From Roseibium sp. HPY-6 (GTDB lineage: Bacteria; Pseudomonadota; Alphaproteobacteria; Rhizobiales; Stappiaceae): a stretch of 64,000 bases of DNA. The notes beneath the pieces are model-generated. The model did no database searches, had not been told where the DNA came from, and saw only the letters and a program-made list of their open reading frames with translations. Where the stretch lies: NCBI RefSeq assembly GCF_040530035.1, contig NZ_JBEWCD010000001.1, positions 248,001 to 312,000 on the forward strand, given 5' to 3'. The position numbers and the translations under genes were made by a program. This document shows positions 9,279 to 17,464 of this stretch, one piece after another; position 1 is the first letter of the stretch; each line of letters opens with the position of its first letter.

Positions 9279-9958
9279 CAGACTGTTTCCTCGTCATATT
9301 TTAAAACATCCTGCAGAGCTTCATCCAGATGTTCGAATCCGCCAATGATGCGGTTCGCTCCTTCTTCGGCGAGCCTCGTGTGATCATGGTATCCCCAGGT
9401 GACGCCGATCGCGTGAATGCCAGCAGCCTTTGCCATTTTAATGTCGAAACTCGTATCGCCGATCATCACAGCTCTGTCACGCTCCACTCCCGTTTCGGAA
9501 AGCGCGCGCTCGACCATGTCCGGATGCGGCTTCGAAGGCGACGTATCTGCTGTCTGGATTGTGACAAACTTGCCGTGCAAGTCGTGTGTTTCCTGCATGT
9601 GCCGGACACCGCGCAACGCTTTTCCCGTTGCAATCCCGAGCAGAAAATCCTCTCGTGCATGAAGTCTTTCGATCGCGTTTTTCGCTCCGGGATAAAGTGG
9701 ATCGATCTCAAAACCCAGCTTGCGTCTTGATATCTTTGATTGCCGATAAGCTTCCGCCATGGCTGGAACTTTCTCCAGATGCTGTGCGCCGACAAGATCT
9801 GCGAAAGCTTCTTCAAGCGACCTTCCCACGATGGACAAGGCAGTCTTACGGTCGGGCATGGGAAGATCCACTGCTTCAAATCCGACTTGAAGGCCATGGA
9901 AAATCGTGTCCTGACTGTCGACCAGCGTGCCGTCGACGTCAAAAATGATCAAATACAT
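9278..9958 (-). CDS. HAD-superfamily hydrolase, phosphoglycolate phosphatase-like
   Basis: 226 residues from the ATG at 9958; a TTG six codons upstream is less likely because AAAGGG lies just before the ATG. HAD motif I is IIFDVDGTLVDSQDT with the nucleophile and acid/base aspartates, motif II lies in LLGIATGKALRG, motif III is the Lys in SPSKPHPDM, and motif IV is MIGDTSFDIKMAKAAG. An alpha-helical cap sits between motifs I and II (subfamily IA, Gph-like). Cytosolic phosphatase with unknown substrate. Coupled to the ATP12 gene by a one-base overlap. Confidence 0.88.
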   Translation of the reverse strand: MYLIIFDVDGTLVDSQDTIFHGLQVGFEAVDLPMPDRKTALSIVGRSLEEAFADLVGAQHLEKVPAMAEAYRQSKISRRKLGFEIDPLYPGAKNAIERLHAREDFLLGIATGKALRGVRHMQETHDLHGKFVTIQTADTSPSKPHPDMVERALSETGVERDRAVMIGDTSFDIKMAKAAGIHAIGVTWGYHDHTRLAEEGANRIIGGFEHLDEALQDVLKYDEETV

Positions 9959-9976
9959 CGGCACCCTTTTGCCCAA

Positions 9977-10357
9977 TCAGCTGATGGCTCGCATGTGACT
10001 TGTTTTAGACCCCGGGTCAAGAGCTCACGCTTATTCATGCCTCTTTCCCAGCCTCAAAGGCCGTGAGATACAAGTTGCCTTGCATGTCCGCGCATCTTCC
10101 ACAGGCCGCCTTCGCATGCGGCTCATTCTTTGGATAACCGGCGTTCGGCGCGAACGCCCGAAAATTGCCTCTTTATGGTGTTTTGGACCATTTCACGCGC
10201 AAGGTTTTGTTAACCATGTTCGTAAACCGGCCAGTTACCATAACGCCGGATACTTGTGTGCGGGTGGGCGCGGACAATTGGGACTGTTTGTCGCCAAGCT
10301 GAAAGAAACTGGGACCGGAGCTATGCCTGCTGCGGTCAGTAGGGTGGTTGTGCCTTG
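9977..10357. other. Intergenic region between divergent genes, no gene seen
   Basis: About 380 bases separate the HAD gene (minus) from the L,D-transpeptidase-like gene (plus). The short open frames here lack a ribosome site and protein-like composition. Promoters for both directions are expected; the stretch around 10200-10240 is comparatively AT-rich (TTTTGTTAACCATG), but no clear -35/-10 pair stands out. Confidence 0.5.
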
Positions 10358-11659
10358 ATGCAATTGAATAGACAGGCAAACAGCCTGAAGAAACGCGCCA
10401 GGACGTTCAAAGACGAGCGTGCGTTTGCCATTGTTATCGCTGTCCTTGCCATCGGGCTTGCCGCAGCAGCGACTTCCGTGACCCTGTTTGGTCAGAATTT
10501 GGTCTCCGCCCATCTATCTGCGCCCCTTAGCGATCAGCAAGACATTGGGCTGGTGCACAGTGTGAACGAAGGGCTGGCCCTGCCTGCATCGAGGTCAGAC
10601 CCGCACAGTACGGCATCAACACCCACTGGACTGGAAACTGATGCAATTTCAACTTCTCCTGCGTCCTTACCTTCGAGAACGGCGTCCAATGCAGGAGATG
10701 TCTTCCAGCAGGCCGCGCGCGCGCATTCGCACGCTCAGGCAAAGAGCGTTGCCCGGATCAAGCTCACCGCAAAACTCACGCATTTGAATTTTGCGCGATA
10801 CATTGACGCCGCGCGCAAGGAAAACGCGGCAGCAAAACTGCTTGCGGCCAATCCCGCCGGGACGCACGATGCGTCTTCGCCGCAAAGCGAAGAAACGATA
10901 GAGGTTGCCGCTCTGGGTGAAACGATGGTGCCGGAAGCCGATAGCGTCCCGGAAACCGCTGTTGCTGCATCACTACCAGGTGCAATAGCGCTTGAAAGCG
11001 TAGCCGAGGACTTTACTCCGCAGGACGCGGTCGTAGCGCCAGTGCCGGGCACGAAGCCTGCCGCGCCGGTCCGGACAGCCTCTCTGACGCAGGACGGGAA
11101 CGAAGCTCCGGTTAGAACAGCCCAGCCCGTGCTTGCCTACGCAACGCCAGGGAATCCCGACGAAGACAAAGACGGCGCGTTCAAGGGCATTGGCAAACTC
11201 TTCAGCGGCCTGAAAGGCGGGTTGCCCGGTCGTGGCAGCGGCATCGCCGTCTATGACATCAGCGCCGCAACTGTGCACATGCCTGACGGAACCAAGCTAG
11301 AGGCTCATTCAGGCATCGGCCACCGGAAGGACAATCCAAAGTACTCGCACGTGCGGAACCTCGGACCGACTCCGCCGAATATCTACGACCTGAGAATGCG
11401 TGAACGACGCTTCCACGGTGTCGAAGCCATCAGAATGCTGCCGCGCGATCTGGCAGCCATGAAGGGCAGAGACGGCATGCTCGCCCACTCGCCTCTCCTG
11501 CGCCGTACGAACGGTTCACATGGGTGCGTCGCTTTCAAGAACTACAACAAGTTTCTGAAGGCGTTCAAAGCTGGCAAGGTCAAGAAAATCATCGTTGTCC
11601 CTTCCATGGACAAACTTCCGAAATACATGGCAGCGCTCAATCGCAGCACCGGAACCTAG
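10358..11659 (+). CDS. Membrane-anchored DUF2778/Tlde1-like L,D-transpeptidase-fold protein
   Basis: 433 residues from the ATG at 10358 (a TTG sits one codon earlier; AGGGTGG upstream serves either). A short basic cytosolic N-terminus precedes one membrane helix (about residues 23-45), then about 230 residues of Ala/Pro/Ser/Thr-rich low-complexity periplasmic linker. The C-terminal domain carries the His-Gly-Cys active-site motif in TNGSHGCVAFKNY (Cys near residue 390) and NIYDLRMRERRFHGVEAIR, as in DUF2778 proteins. Type VI effectors of this class cut or exchange D-amino acids in peptidoglycan tetrapeptides. The long tether and single-pass anchor here suggest a resident envelope enzyme rather than a secreted toxin; no immunity gene or T6SS is seen nearby. 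Confidence 0.8.
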   Translation: MQLNRQANSLKKRARTFKDERAFAIVIAVLAIGLAAAATSVTLFGQNLVSAHLSAPLSDQQDIGLVHSVNEGLALPASRSDPHSTASTPTGLETDAISTSPASLPSRTASNAGDVFQQAARAHSHAQAKSVARIKLTAKLTHLNFARYIDAARKENAAAKLLAANPAGTHDASSPQSEETIEVAALGETMVPEADSVPETAVAASLPGAIALESVAEDFTPQDAVVAPVPGTKPAAPVRTASLTQDGNEAPVRTAQPVLAYATPGNPDEDKDGAFKGIGKLFSGLKGGLPGRGSGIAVYDISAATVHMPDGTKLEAHSGIGHRKDNPKYSHVRNLGPTPPNIYDLRMRERRFHGVEAIRMLPRDLAAMKGRDGMLAHSPLLRRTNGSHGCVAFKNYNKFLKAFKAGKVKKIIVVPSMDKLPKYMAALNRSTGT

Positions 11660-11725
11660 ACTGCTTGCGGTCAGGCGGCAGATTGTTTAGAGCGGATACA
11701 GAACCGTTCTGTCCGGAGCCCTTCC

Positions 11726-11896
11726 TTGACCAAGATTCTGGCTTTTTTTCTGATCCTGATTGCCGCGATCCAGGTGATCAAACCGCTTGGTTGGCCAGGT
11801 CTCAAAAAGCGTTCAGATGCCTGGAAGCTTGTTGCCGGTGTGGTGGTTATCACGTTTTTGTCCGTGATCCTGAGCGCGCTCTTTCAAGGGTTTTGA
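11726..11896 (+). CDS. 56-residue predicted inner-membrane protein (TTG start)
   Basis: Reads from TTG as (M)TKILAFFLILIAAIQVIKP, then a Gly-Trp-Pro-Gly turn, a basic stretch KKRSDAWK, then a second hydrophobic helix and stop. Two transmembrane helices with a positively charged loop are predicted. GGAG lies 7 bases before the TTG. No in-frame ATG gives a sensible start. I do not recognise the protein, but the composition and ribosome site argue for a real gene between the transpeptidase-like gene and the P-loop kinase gene, all co-directional. Confidence 0.6.
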   Translation: MTKILAFFLILIAAIQVIKPLGWPGLKKRSDAWKLVAGVVVITFLSVILSALFQGF

Positions 11897-11957
11897 CAGC
11901 CGCTCGTCTGCACACCCGTATTTCCCTGTTTCACCGGTCTGACAAACAGGTAGACTT

Positions 11958-12470
11958 ATGAGCAAAGAAGCAACGCTGTATCTGGTCTGCGGCAAGGTGG
12001 CGTCAGGAAAGTCAACACTGGCCCGATCGCTAGCAGCCGGTCCGGGTACTGTTCTCCTGTCGGAAGATGTCTGGCTGAAAGGCCTTTACGCGGATCGCCT
12101 CGAAACGCTTTCCGACTATGTAAAATACTCTGAAAGACTAAAGGTCACGCTGGAACCCCATATCGTCTGCCTTTTGCGCGCCGGGCTGTCGGTGGTGCTC
12201 GACTTTGCGGCCAACACGGTCGAAATGAGAAAGTGGATGCGCCGCCTCTTCGAAGCGGCCGGCTGTCCACACGAACTGCATCTGATCGATGTGCCGGACG
12301 AAGTCTGCAAACAGAGGCTTCGGGCACGCAATGCCGCAGGCACGCACGAGTTCCGTGTCTCCGATGAGCAGTTCGACAGGATCACAAGCCACTTTCAGCC
12401 GCCGACCGACACTGAAGGCTTCAATGTTCACCGGCATAGAGCTGAACAGAGGGACCCGACGTACGGCTGA
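11958..12470 (+). CDS. Small P-loop ATPase/kinase
   Basis: 170 residues. Walker A is CGKVASGKST at residues 11-20, directly after the first beta strand, as in zeta-toxin, chloramphenicol phosphotransferase and gluconate kinase-like AAA_33 proteins. A DFAANTVEMRKWMRRL segment and a Cys-Lys-Gln-Arg-Leu-Arg-Ala-Arg-Asn lid-like stretch fit a small-molecule kinase. Substrate unknown. AGGTAG lies before the ATG. It converges with the RluA-type gene with only 2 bases between stops. Similar genes are often annotated only as ATP-binding protein. Confidence 0.78.
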   Translation: MSKEATLYLVCGKVASGKSTLARSLAAGPGTVLLSEDVWLKGLYADRLETLSDYVKYSERLKVTLEPHIVCLLRAGLSVVLDFAANTVEMRKWMRRLFEAAGCPHELHLIDVPDEVCKQRLRARNAAGTHEFRVSDEQFDRITSHFQPPTDTEGFNVHRHRAEQRDPTYG

Positions 12471-12472
12471 AC

Positions 12473-13492
12473 TCAGCGTTTGATCAGCGTCTCGTCCGGA
12501 TCGTCAGCTTCCGGGTCGTAGTCGCTTGCATCAAAGCCGAGGAGATTCCAGGTCTGCTGCATATGTGGCGGCAACGGCGCTGAAACATCGATCATCCCGT
12601 GTCCGGACGGGTGCGGAATGACGATTCGGCGCGCAAGCAGATGCAGCCGGTTCTGGATACCGCCCGGCAGCTCCCAGTTCTCGATATTGAAATACTTGTC
12701 ATCCCCGATGATCGGATGACCGATATGGGCGGCATGGGCCCTCAGCTGGTGCGTTCTGCCGGTCACCGGCTTCATCGTGACCCACGAGAGTTTCTGCGCC
12801 GATTGCTCAAAGACTGAGTAAAGCGAGACCGCGTGTTGGGCGTCATCTTCACCCTGCCGGGTGACACGCATCCGCTCTTCACCCTCGCTTCGTGCCAGGA
12901 ATGTCGAGATGCGGCCCTGCCTCGGTTTGGGAACGCCAGCCAGCATGGTCCAATATATTTTCCGGGTGTTGCGGTGCCGGAACGCCTTCGTCAATTCCTG
13001 GGCGGCCTGCCGCGTGCGCGCCACCAGGATGATGCCCGATGTCTCGCGGTCGAGGCGGTGGACAAGGCGTGGCTTGTTGCCCTTCCGGTCTGTAAAGGCT
13101 TCCAGCATACCATCAAGATGGCGCTTGAGCCCCGACCCGCCCTGGACGGCGAGCCCGGCAGGCTTGTTCAAAACCATGACCTGATTGTCCTCGAAGAGTA
13201 ACATCTCTTCGATCGCCTTGCGGTCATCGGCAATCAGTTTGGTGGATTTGGGCCGGGCGTTTTTCTTGTCATCCGCAGGCAGTTCAACACCAAGTGGCGG
13301 GATCCGGATCATCTGTCCTTTGGCAATGCGTGTGTTGGCCTCAGCACGCTTGCCGTCGACCCGCACCTGCCCGGTACGCAGCAGCTTCTGCAGCCGTCCA
13401 AATCCGAGGCCCGGGTAATGCGTCTTGAACCAACGGTCCAGGCGCATGCCCGCTTCATCGGCGCTGACATGTTTTTGTTCAATCGCGGACAT
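12473..13492 (-). CDS. RluA-family 23S rRNA pseudouridine synthase (RluC-like)
   Basis: 339 residues from the ATG at 13492; an upstream in-frame extension to 13639 overlaps crcB and lacks family similarity. An N-terminal S4 RNA-binding domain (MRLDRWFKTHYPGLGFG...LLRTGQVRVDGKR) is followed by the synthase domain with the catalytic aspartate in RLVHRLDRETSGIILVA and the conserved KPAGLAVQGG and GRTHQLRAH motifs. It isomerises uridines in 23S rRNA (RluC sites by analogy). Minus strand, 124 bases downstream of crcB and probably co-transcribed with it. Confidence 0.9.
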   Translation of the reverse strand: MSAIEQKHVSADEAGMRLDRWFKTHYPGLGFGRLQKLLRTGQVRVDGKRAEANTRIAKGQMIRIPPLGVELPADDKKNARPKSTKLIADDRKAIEEMLLFEDNQVMVLNKPAGLAVQGGSGLKRHLDGMLEAFTDRKGNKPRLVHRLDRETSGIILVARTRQAAQELTKAFRHRNTRKIYWTMLAGVPKPRQGRISTFLARSEGEERMRVTRQGEDDAQHAVSLYSVFEQSAQKLSWVTMKPVTGRTHQLRAHAAHIGHPIIGDDKYFNIENWELPGGIQNRLHLLARRIVIPHPSGHGMIDVSAPLPPHMQQTWNLLGFDASDYDPEADDPDETLIKR

Positions 13493-13616
13493 AGTGTTCT
13501 CAAATCGGGCTGCGGACCGGAAAGGACCGCTGACAACCGGACGCCCGGGCGTAAACACCGGACGGATATTCGTTCCGGAGCGTATAGGCTCAATCAGTTC
13601 GAATTGGAAGGGAAAC

Positions 13617-14000
13617 TTAAGTGACCACCTGCCGTGCAATCATCAACCCGGCAAAGACCGCCCCAATCGACAGAAGAACGGACGCGATAACATAAATCAG
13701 CGCAAGATGGGTATCGCCGCGCTCCCACAGCACAGATGTGTCCAACGAGAAGGCGGAAAACGTCGTGAACCCGCCAAGTATGCCGGTCGCGATGAAATAG
13801 CGCACGGTCTGGACATGTTGAAAATCGGATTTGACCAGCCATCCGATCAAGAGACCCATCGCCAGCGACCCGACCACATTAACTGTCAGCGTCCCGACCG
13901 GGAAACCGGTCCCGAAGAGCCTCAGGGTCAACAGCGCCACAAGATGACGTGCCCCTGCCCCAATACCACCACCCAGCATGACCAGAAGAAGATGTTTCAA
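13617..14000 (-). CDS. crcB: Fluoride channel CrcB/Fluc
   Basis: 127 residues with four predicted membrane helices, the standard size. Signatures: GGGIGAGARHLV near the N-terminus, TLTVNVVGSLAMG (asparagine of the pore), and GILGGFTTFSAFSLDT with the phenylalanine-box and Na+-site residues. The dimer exports fluoride through the inner membrane. No fluoride riboswitch consensus is obvious in the 100 bases upstream. First gene of the crcB-rluA pair. Confidence 0.93.
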   Translation of the reverse strand: MKHLLLVMLGGGIGAGARHLVALLTLRLFGTGFPVGTLTVNVVGSLAMGLLIGWLVKSDFQHVQTVRYFIATGILGGFTTFSAFSLDTSVLWERGDTHLALIYVIASVLLSIGAVFAGLMIARQVVT

Positions 14001-14495
14001 GCTGTCTCCGTTTTTTTCAAACGCCGGATTTTAAATCTGAGTTGCATGGATGAGATGTCGTAACTCTTTTAACGCCAACTATAGGAAGCGACGCCAAAAA
14101 AAATCCATCGCAGCATTCAAATTTGGGAATCAATGGAAGATCGGCGATGAATTCGGCTTATTGTGCCGCACAACAAGCGTTGCATTTATTCAGCTCGAAA
14201 GCCCTAAACCTTAAACAAAAATACCCACCTGCTTTAGACTGCCCGACCGCGTCAACGCATTCAAACGCTGTACCGGATTTTTTTGGCCTCTAAATCGTGA
14301 TGCGTCAGCGCGTCTTTATTCTAAAAAAGCAATTGAATTCCCTCAACGGTTAATATACTGTTAATTTGAGGTTTTGCCTCGCATCATCTGCGTTAGCTGT
14401 TTGCTGTTTTGGAATAGAGACTAAGTTTATTTATTTAACTATTTGAATTTCTGAGATAGCAAAGAGCGGACCCAACAAGGTTTTTTGGGGGTATT
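14001..14495. other. AT-rich intergenic region between crcB and the first VPLPA-CTERM gene
   Basis: About 495 bases, clearly more AT-rich than the surroundings, with no coding frame. It contains a repeat-like GGTTAATATACTGTTAATT near 14347-14365 that could hold the promoter or a regulator site for the downstream gene. The low GC content is compatible with acquired DNA. Confidence 0.4.
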
Positions 14496-15272
14496 ATGCT
14501 TAGACTTAACAAAATCTTGCTAACTGGCGTGGTTGCAGCTTCGCTGTACGCAACCGCTGCAACTGCCTCGGTAACGCGCGTTACCGAAGCGAATTTTGAA
14601 GCCAGTGCCGGTTTGATCACCTTCAGCGAATTCTCGCTGAATACAATTAATCCCACGTATGCTCCGGCAAACTACGGTGGTGGAGCTGGAAGTCCAACGG
14701 TAACTTTCGGCGGTTTCTTTCAGGGGCAGTCCCTGAGTGCCACTCCAGGAGTTGACTGTCCTGGCGCAGCAGCGTCTGCCTGTGTGGTCGGGACCCCAAC
14801 GGGTGCATTGTCTTTGGACGCAAGTTCTCCGGACACATTCATCACAACGGACGGCTCCAACCCAACGTCTCCGGTGCTAAGTGGTAACCCAAGGTTCAAT
14901 GGCCCGATTGCCGTTCTGTTCTCGGAAGATCAGTTTGGCGTGGGCTTCGACGGCGGCTTCTTCAATGCAGCCAACTCAACTGCAATTACCGCATTTGCGC
15001 GCGATGGCAGCTTGATCGGTAGCGTCGAGAATATCGGGCTTGGTATTGAATTCTTGGGTTTGGTATCTGCGACTGAAAATATTGCTGGTGTGTTCTTGGA
15101 CCTTGTTGGAGCAGAGCCTTTCGGCTTCGCAATCGACAACATCCGCTTCGGGCGCCGTGGCGACATTAATCCACCAACAAGCATTATTCCGCTACCTGCT
15201 GCCTTGCCGATGTTTGTCGCAGGGCTTGGTGTACTGGGAATTGCCGGGTATCGCCGTCGCAAAAAAAGCTGA
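14496..15272 (+). CDS. VPLPA-CTERM sorting-domain surface protein
   Basis: 258 residues. A signal peptide covers about residues 1-24. The mature part is glycine/serine/alanine-rich and beta-prone, with few charged residues and the near-terminal pattern FGFAIDNIRFG common in PEP-CTERM-type proteins. The tail is a sorting signal: IPLPAALPMFVAG, hydrophobic helix, then YRRRKKS. Such tails are recognised by an exosortase/archaeosortase-type transpeptidase; no such enzyme is encoded here. Likely secreted or surface-anchored, perhaps with exopolysaccharide. A perfect 20-base palindrome (14568-14587) lies just after the signal-peptide codons. An intrinsic terminator follows. Confidence 0.8.
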   Translation: MLRLNKILLTGVVAASLYATAATASVTRVTEANFEASAGLITFSEFSLNTINPTYAPANYGGGAGSPTVTFGGFFQGQSLSATPGVDCPGAAASACVVGTPTGALSLDASSPDTFITTDGSNPTSPVLSGNPRFNGPIAVLFSEDQFGVGFDGGFFNAANSTAITAFARDGSLIGSVENIGLGIEFLGLVSATENIAGVFLDLVGAEPFGFAIDNIRFGRRGDINPPTSIIPLPAALPMFVAGLGVLGIAGYRRRKKS

Positions 15273-15299
15273 TTTGAACCACAGTCAGCTCAGAGAACT

Positions 15300-15328
15300 G
15301 GAAAGCGGCTTTCGAGCCGCTTTTTTTG
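15300..15328 (+). terminator. Intrinsic terminator after the VPLPA-CTERM gene
   Basis: Nine-base-pair stem AAAGCGGCT/AGCCGCTTT closed by a TTCG tetraloop (15302-15323) and followed by a run of T. A textbook rho-independent terminator 28 bases after the stop; it also lies just before the end of the convergent gene at 15345. Confidence 0.9.
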
Positions 15329-15344
15329 TTCTTTCCGTTAAGCG

Positions 15345-15827
15345 TCACATTTTCCCAACAGACGCCGCTCGACGCGCCAACCATCCTTCGATGCGCTTTG
15401 CAACATTGGGCATTGTCTGGCCATTGGATTCGTAAACTGTCAGAGGGACAGGGTCTGCAATATCATCGAAATACATCATTATGCGTTGAGTCCCACCGGT
15501 ACTGTCTGGCATCCCGTCGAGACCTATTTTTGACAGTTTATCCAGTTCGTATTGTTTGCTTTCGCGACGGAACAGGCGTCGTCGATTGATATTTATGCGA
15601 CCAGTTCGTGTGTCGAAAACAACTTTGATACTCTCAAAGTAAAATATGGTCGCGCCCAGAACTAAGGGCGGCAAGAGCAAAAACAGCCACGGAAACCTGC
15701 CGTCCGGAAGCATACCGGTCCAAACTGCGTAGCCAAATAGCGCACAGAGACAAAACGCGACAAACACCGGCAACCAAGGAGTGTCCGTTAGTACAAGTAA
15801 CTCGTTGTTTTCTTGTCTTATTTTCAT
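15345..15827 (-). CDS. Hypothetical membrane protein
   Basis: 160 residues. Two closely spaced hydrophobic helices (about residues 19-37 and 46-63) follow a short polar N-terminus; the rest is a soluble, basic then mixed domain with FDTRTGRININRRRLFRRE, resembling the membrane-anchored PH-like small proteins often annotated as hypothetical. No strong Shine-Dalgarno. Convergent with the first VPLPA-CTERM gene, sharing its terminator region. I do not recognise a specific family. Confidence 0.6.
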   Translation of the reverse strand: MKIRQENNELLVLTDTPWLPVFVAFCLCALFGYAVWTGMLPDGRFPWLFLLLPPLVLGATIFYFESIKVVFDTRTGRININRRRLFRRESKQYELDKLSKIGLDGMPDSTGGTQRIMMYFDDIADPVPLTVYESNGQTMPNVAKRIEGWLARRAASVGKM

Positions 15828-16225
15828 GCAGTTTTCTCAGTCTGTACGTTGACTCTCGCGCTCTGAAATCAATTGGTCCGGTTCAATTGATAGGACCCTT
15901 AGGATGGCCCAAATCCAAGCGGCCCTGGCGGCTCAATGAGCGCTCCAATCCGCATGAACTGGTCAAATTTGGGCCATCGGCACCTACAAGGACATGTCCG
16001 AACCAGTATCGTCTCCAGTTCTCGATTCTTGTTTTCCATGCTCCCTGATTGGTGTCTCCATAAGAGTATTGAAGCGTTTCCTTCTCATTAATTGGTCAAC
16101 AGTCTCGCTAAACCTATCAGTCCCGGATGAGAGGCATCTCAGACACACGCTATGAACACTATGTGTGGATTATGCTCTTTATGCGTGTTAACGATAATCA
16201 GAGGCTTCAAATCGGGGTGGGCATT
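15828..16225. other. Intergenic region, no gene seen
   Basis: About 400 bases between divergent genes. An in-frame extension of the next gene reaches back to 16127 but lacks protein-like features; the signal peptide begins at 16226. No convincing promoter or RNA was recognised. Confidence 0.5.
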
Positions 16226-16927
16226 ATGAACTTCTCGAAATCTGTTTTCTGGATGACGTCACTCGTCGGGCTGGCACTCATCAGCTCGCAATCTCTTCAA
16301 GCCGCAACCATCTTCACAAAAGGGGCCGGATCGGCGGTTTCAAGCGTTGATCTGATGGCAGATTTTGAGAGCAAGCTGGCGCTGACTGACAACCCGTATC
16401 TCGAAGGCGGGATGGCTTTTTCCCGTTCCAATCTCAGCTTCAATAATAACGGATGCGGATTTGCAGGATGTAGCAGTCACCCGGGCATTTCCGCCGGACC
16501 GACGCCATTTACCGGGAACTATATGTATGGCACGGGTGTACAAGGTAAATTCACCATCCGCACGTCGTCAGCGGACTTGTTTTACGGCCTCGAATTGATC
16601 TTGGGAACCGGCAACGTCGTCGGCGGAAATCCATACACGGTTGCCTGGAGCACGCGGCTTGGAGGCTCCCTGGTCTCAAGCGGTTCGGAAAACATTGGTT
16701 TGATGCTGCCTGCAATTTATGGGTGGCGCGATGCTGATGGCTTTGACGAACTTGTGTTCCGCGTTTTCAGAGAAGCAAGTAACGCACCTGCCTTTGACTC
16801 TGTGCGCGCGCAAACCACAAAAATTGCAACTCCTATCCCCTTGCCGACGACACTCTCGGTGCTTTTGGCAGGGATTGGTGTTTTGGGCTTGGCCGCATGG
16901 CGAAGACAAAGATCAAACCGGGTTTGA
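16226..16927 (+). CDS. VPLPA-CTERM sorting-domain surface protein
   Basis: 233 residues from the ATG at 16226, chosen because it is preceded by GGGGTGGG and begins a clean signal peptide (MNFSKSVFWMTSLVGLALIS, cleavage near LQAATI). The mature part is polar, glycine/serine-rich and beta-prone. The C-terminal tail reads IPLPTTLSVLLAGIGVLGLA followed by WRRQRSNRV, a slightly divergent VPLPA-CTERM signal (Thr-Thr-Leu-Ser in place of Ala-Ala-Leu-Pro). Likely exported and processed by an exosortase-like enzyme encoded elsewhere. Little sequence similarity to the gene at 14496 except in the tail. Confidence 0.75.
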   Translation: MNFSKSVFWMTSLVGLALISSQSLQAATIFTKGAGSAVSSVDLMADFESKLALTDNPYLEGGMAFSRSNLSFNNNGCGFAGCSSHPGISAGPTPFTGNYMYGTGVQGKFTIRTSSADLFYGLELILGTGNVVGGNPYTVAWSTRLGGSLVSSGSENIGLMLPAIYGWRDADGFDELVFRVFREASNAPAFDSVRAQTTKIATPIPLPTTLSVLLAGIGVLGLAAWRRQRSNRV

Positions 16928-17268
16928 AGCCACGTGTTTTAAACTGCGGTCTTTTTGTCTAAGAGGCGTTCGGCTTGATCAGAAATTGAAGACGGTAAAG
17001 CGCGAACATTGGAACGACGCCCAGTTTGACCAAATACGCGTTTCCACCCACCTGAGACATAACGCATTGATCAGTGAATTGGTCAGTCGTTGGCGAGGTC
17101 GAAGGTGTGCCGCACCCGTCAGCAGAAACACCTTACGACCGATCACTTCGAGGCGCCGAATGTCCCGCATCCATGCAAGAACACCTCGTTCTGCTTTTTC
17201 GCGGCTCCGGTAGTCGCGGCTTAACGACAATTCTTTGGTTGGTGCAGCGAACACGAAACGCTCCAAGA
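16928..17268. other. Non-coding region with possible gene debris
   Basis: No intact gene. On the minus strand a short frame (about 17060-16960, 33 codons, beginning MSQVGGNAYLVKLGVVPMF) and an unrelated 95-codon frame have no family I recognise. The neighbouring 17269-17660 segment is clearly decayed coding DNA, so this stretch may be part of the same decayed block. Confidence 0.35.
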
Positions 17269-17460
17269 TCTTGCGGAACGCTGCCTAAAGGCAATCATAC
17301 CAATCAATCCCGTAAGCAAAAGCTTGAACCCTTCGGGCAACAGGACCACCGTCATTGGTGGGAACCGATGCTTTTTGTTGTCTATGCCTGTCGTATCGCC
17401 ACGGTTGAAGGCATGCGTGGGGAACTCGAAAAGCGTGACCTTCGATAGATTGGTTGTCCA
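17269..17460 (-). pseudogene. Fossil of a VPLPA-CTERM protein C-terminus
   Basis: On the minus strand the frame reads ...TTGIDNKKHRFPPMTVVLLP, then EGFKLLLTGLIGMIAFRQRS. The Leu-Pro-Glu-Gly start, one hydrophobic helix with TGL.G and an arginine-containing end is the layout of PEP/VPLPA-CTERM tails, and GIDN resembles the AIDN segment before the tail of the gene at 14496. There is no start codon, signal peptide or full-length domain, and the frame runs on beyond the Arg cluster without a stop, so this looks like a remnant. It lies directly downstream of the fossil patatin tail, in the order seen for the intact genes. Confidence 0.45.
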
Positions 17461-17464
17461 ATCA

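Noticed and set aside
10358..12470. T6SS effector-immunity locus
   Set aside because: Although the enzyme resembles Tlde1, no immunity protein, VgrG, PAAR or structural T6SS gene is present.
13493..13639. 49-residue N-terminal extension of the RluA-type synthase
   Set aside because: It overlaps crcB, is not similar to the family, and the ATG at 13492 starts exactly at the S4-domain sequence.
14001..14100. Possible fluoride riboswitch upstream of crcB
   Set aside because: The short conserved elements of the crcB motif are not recognisable in the upstream sequence.
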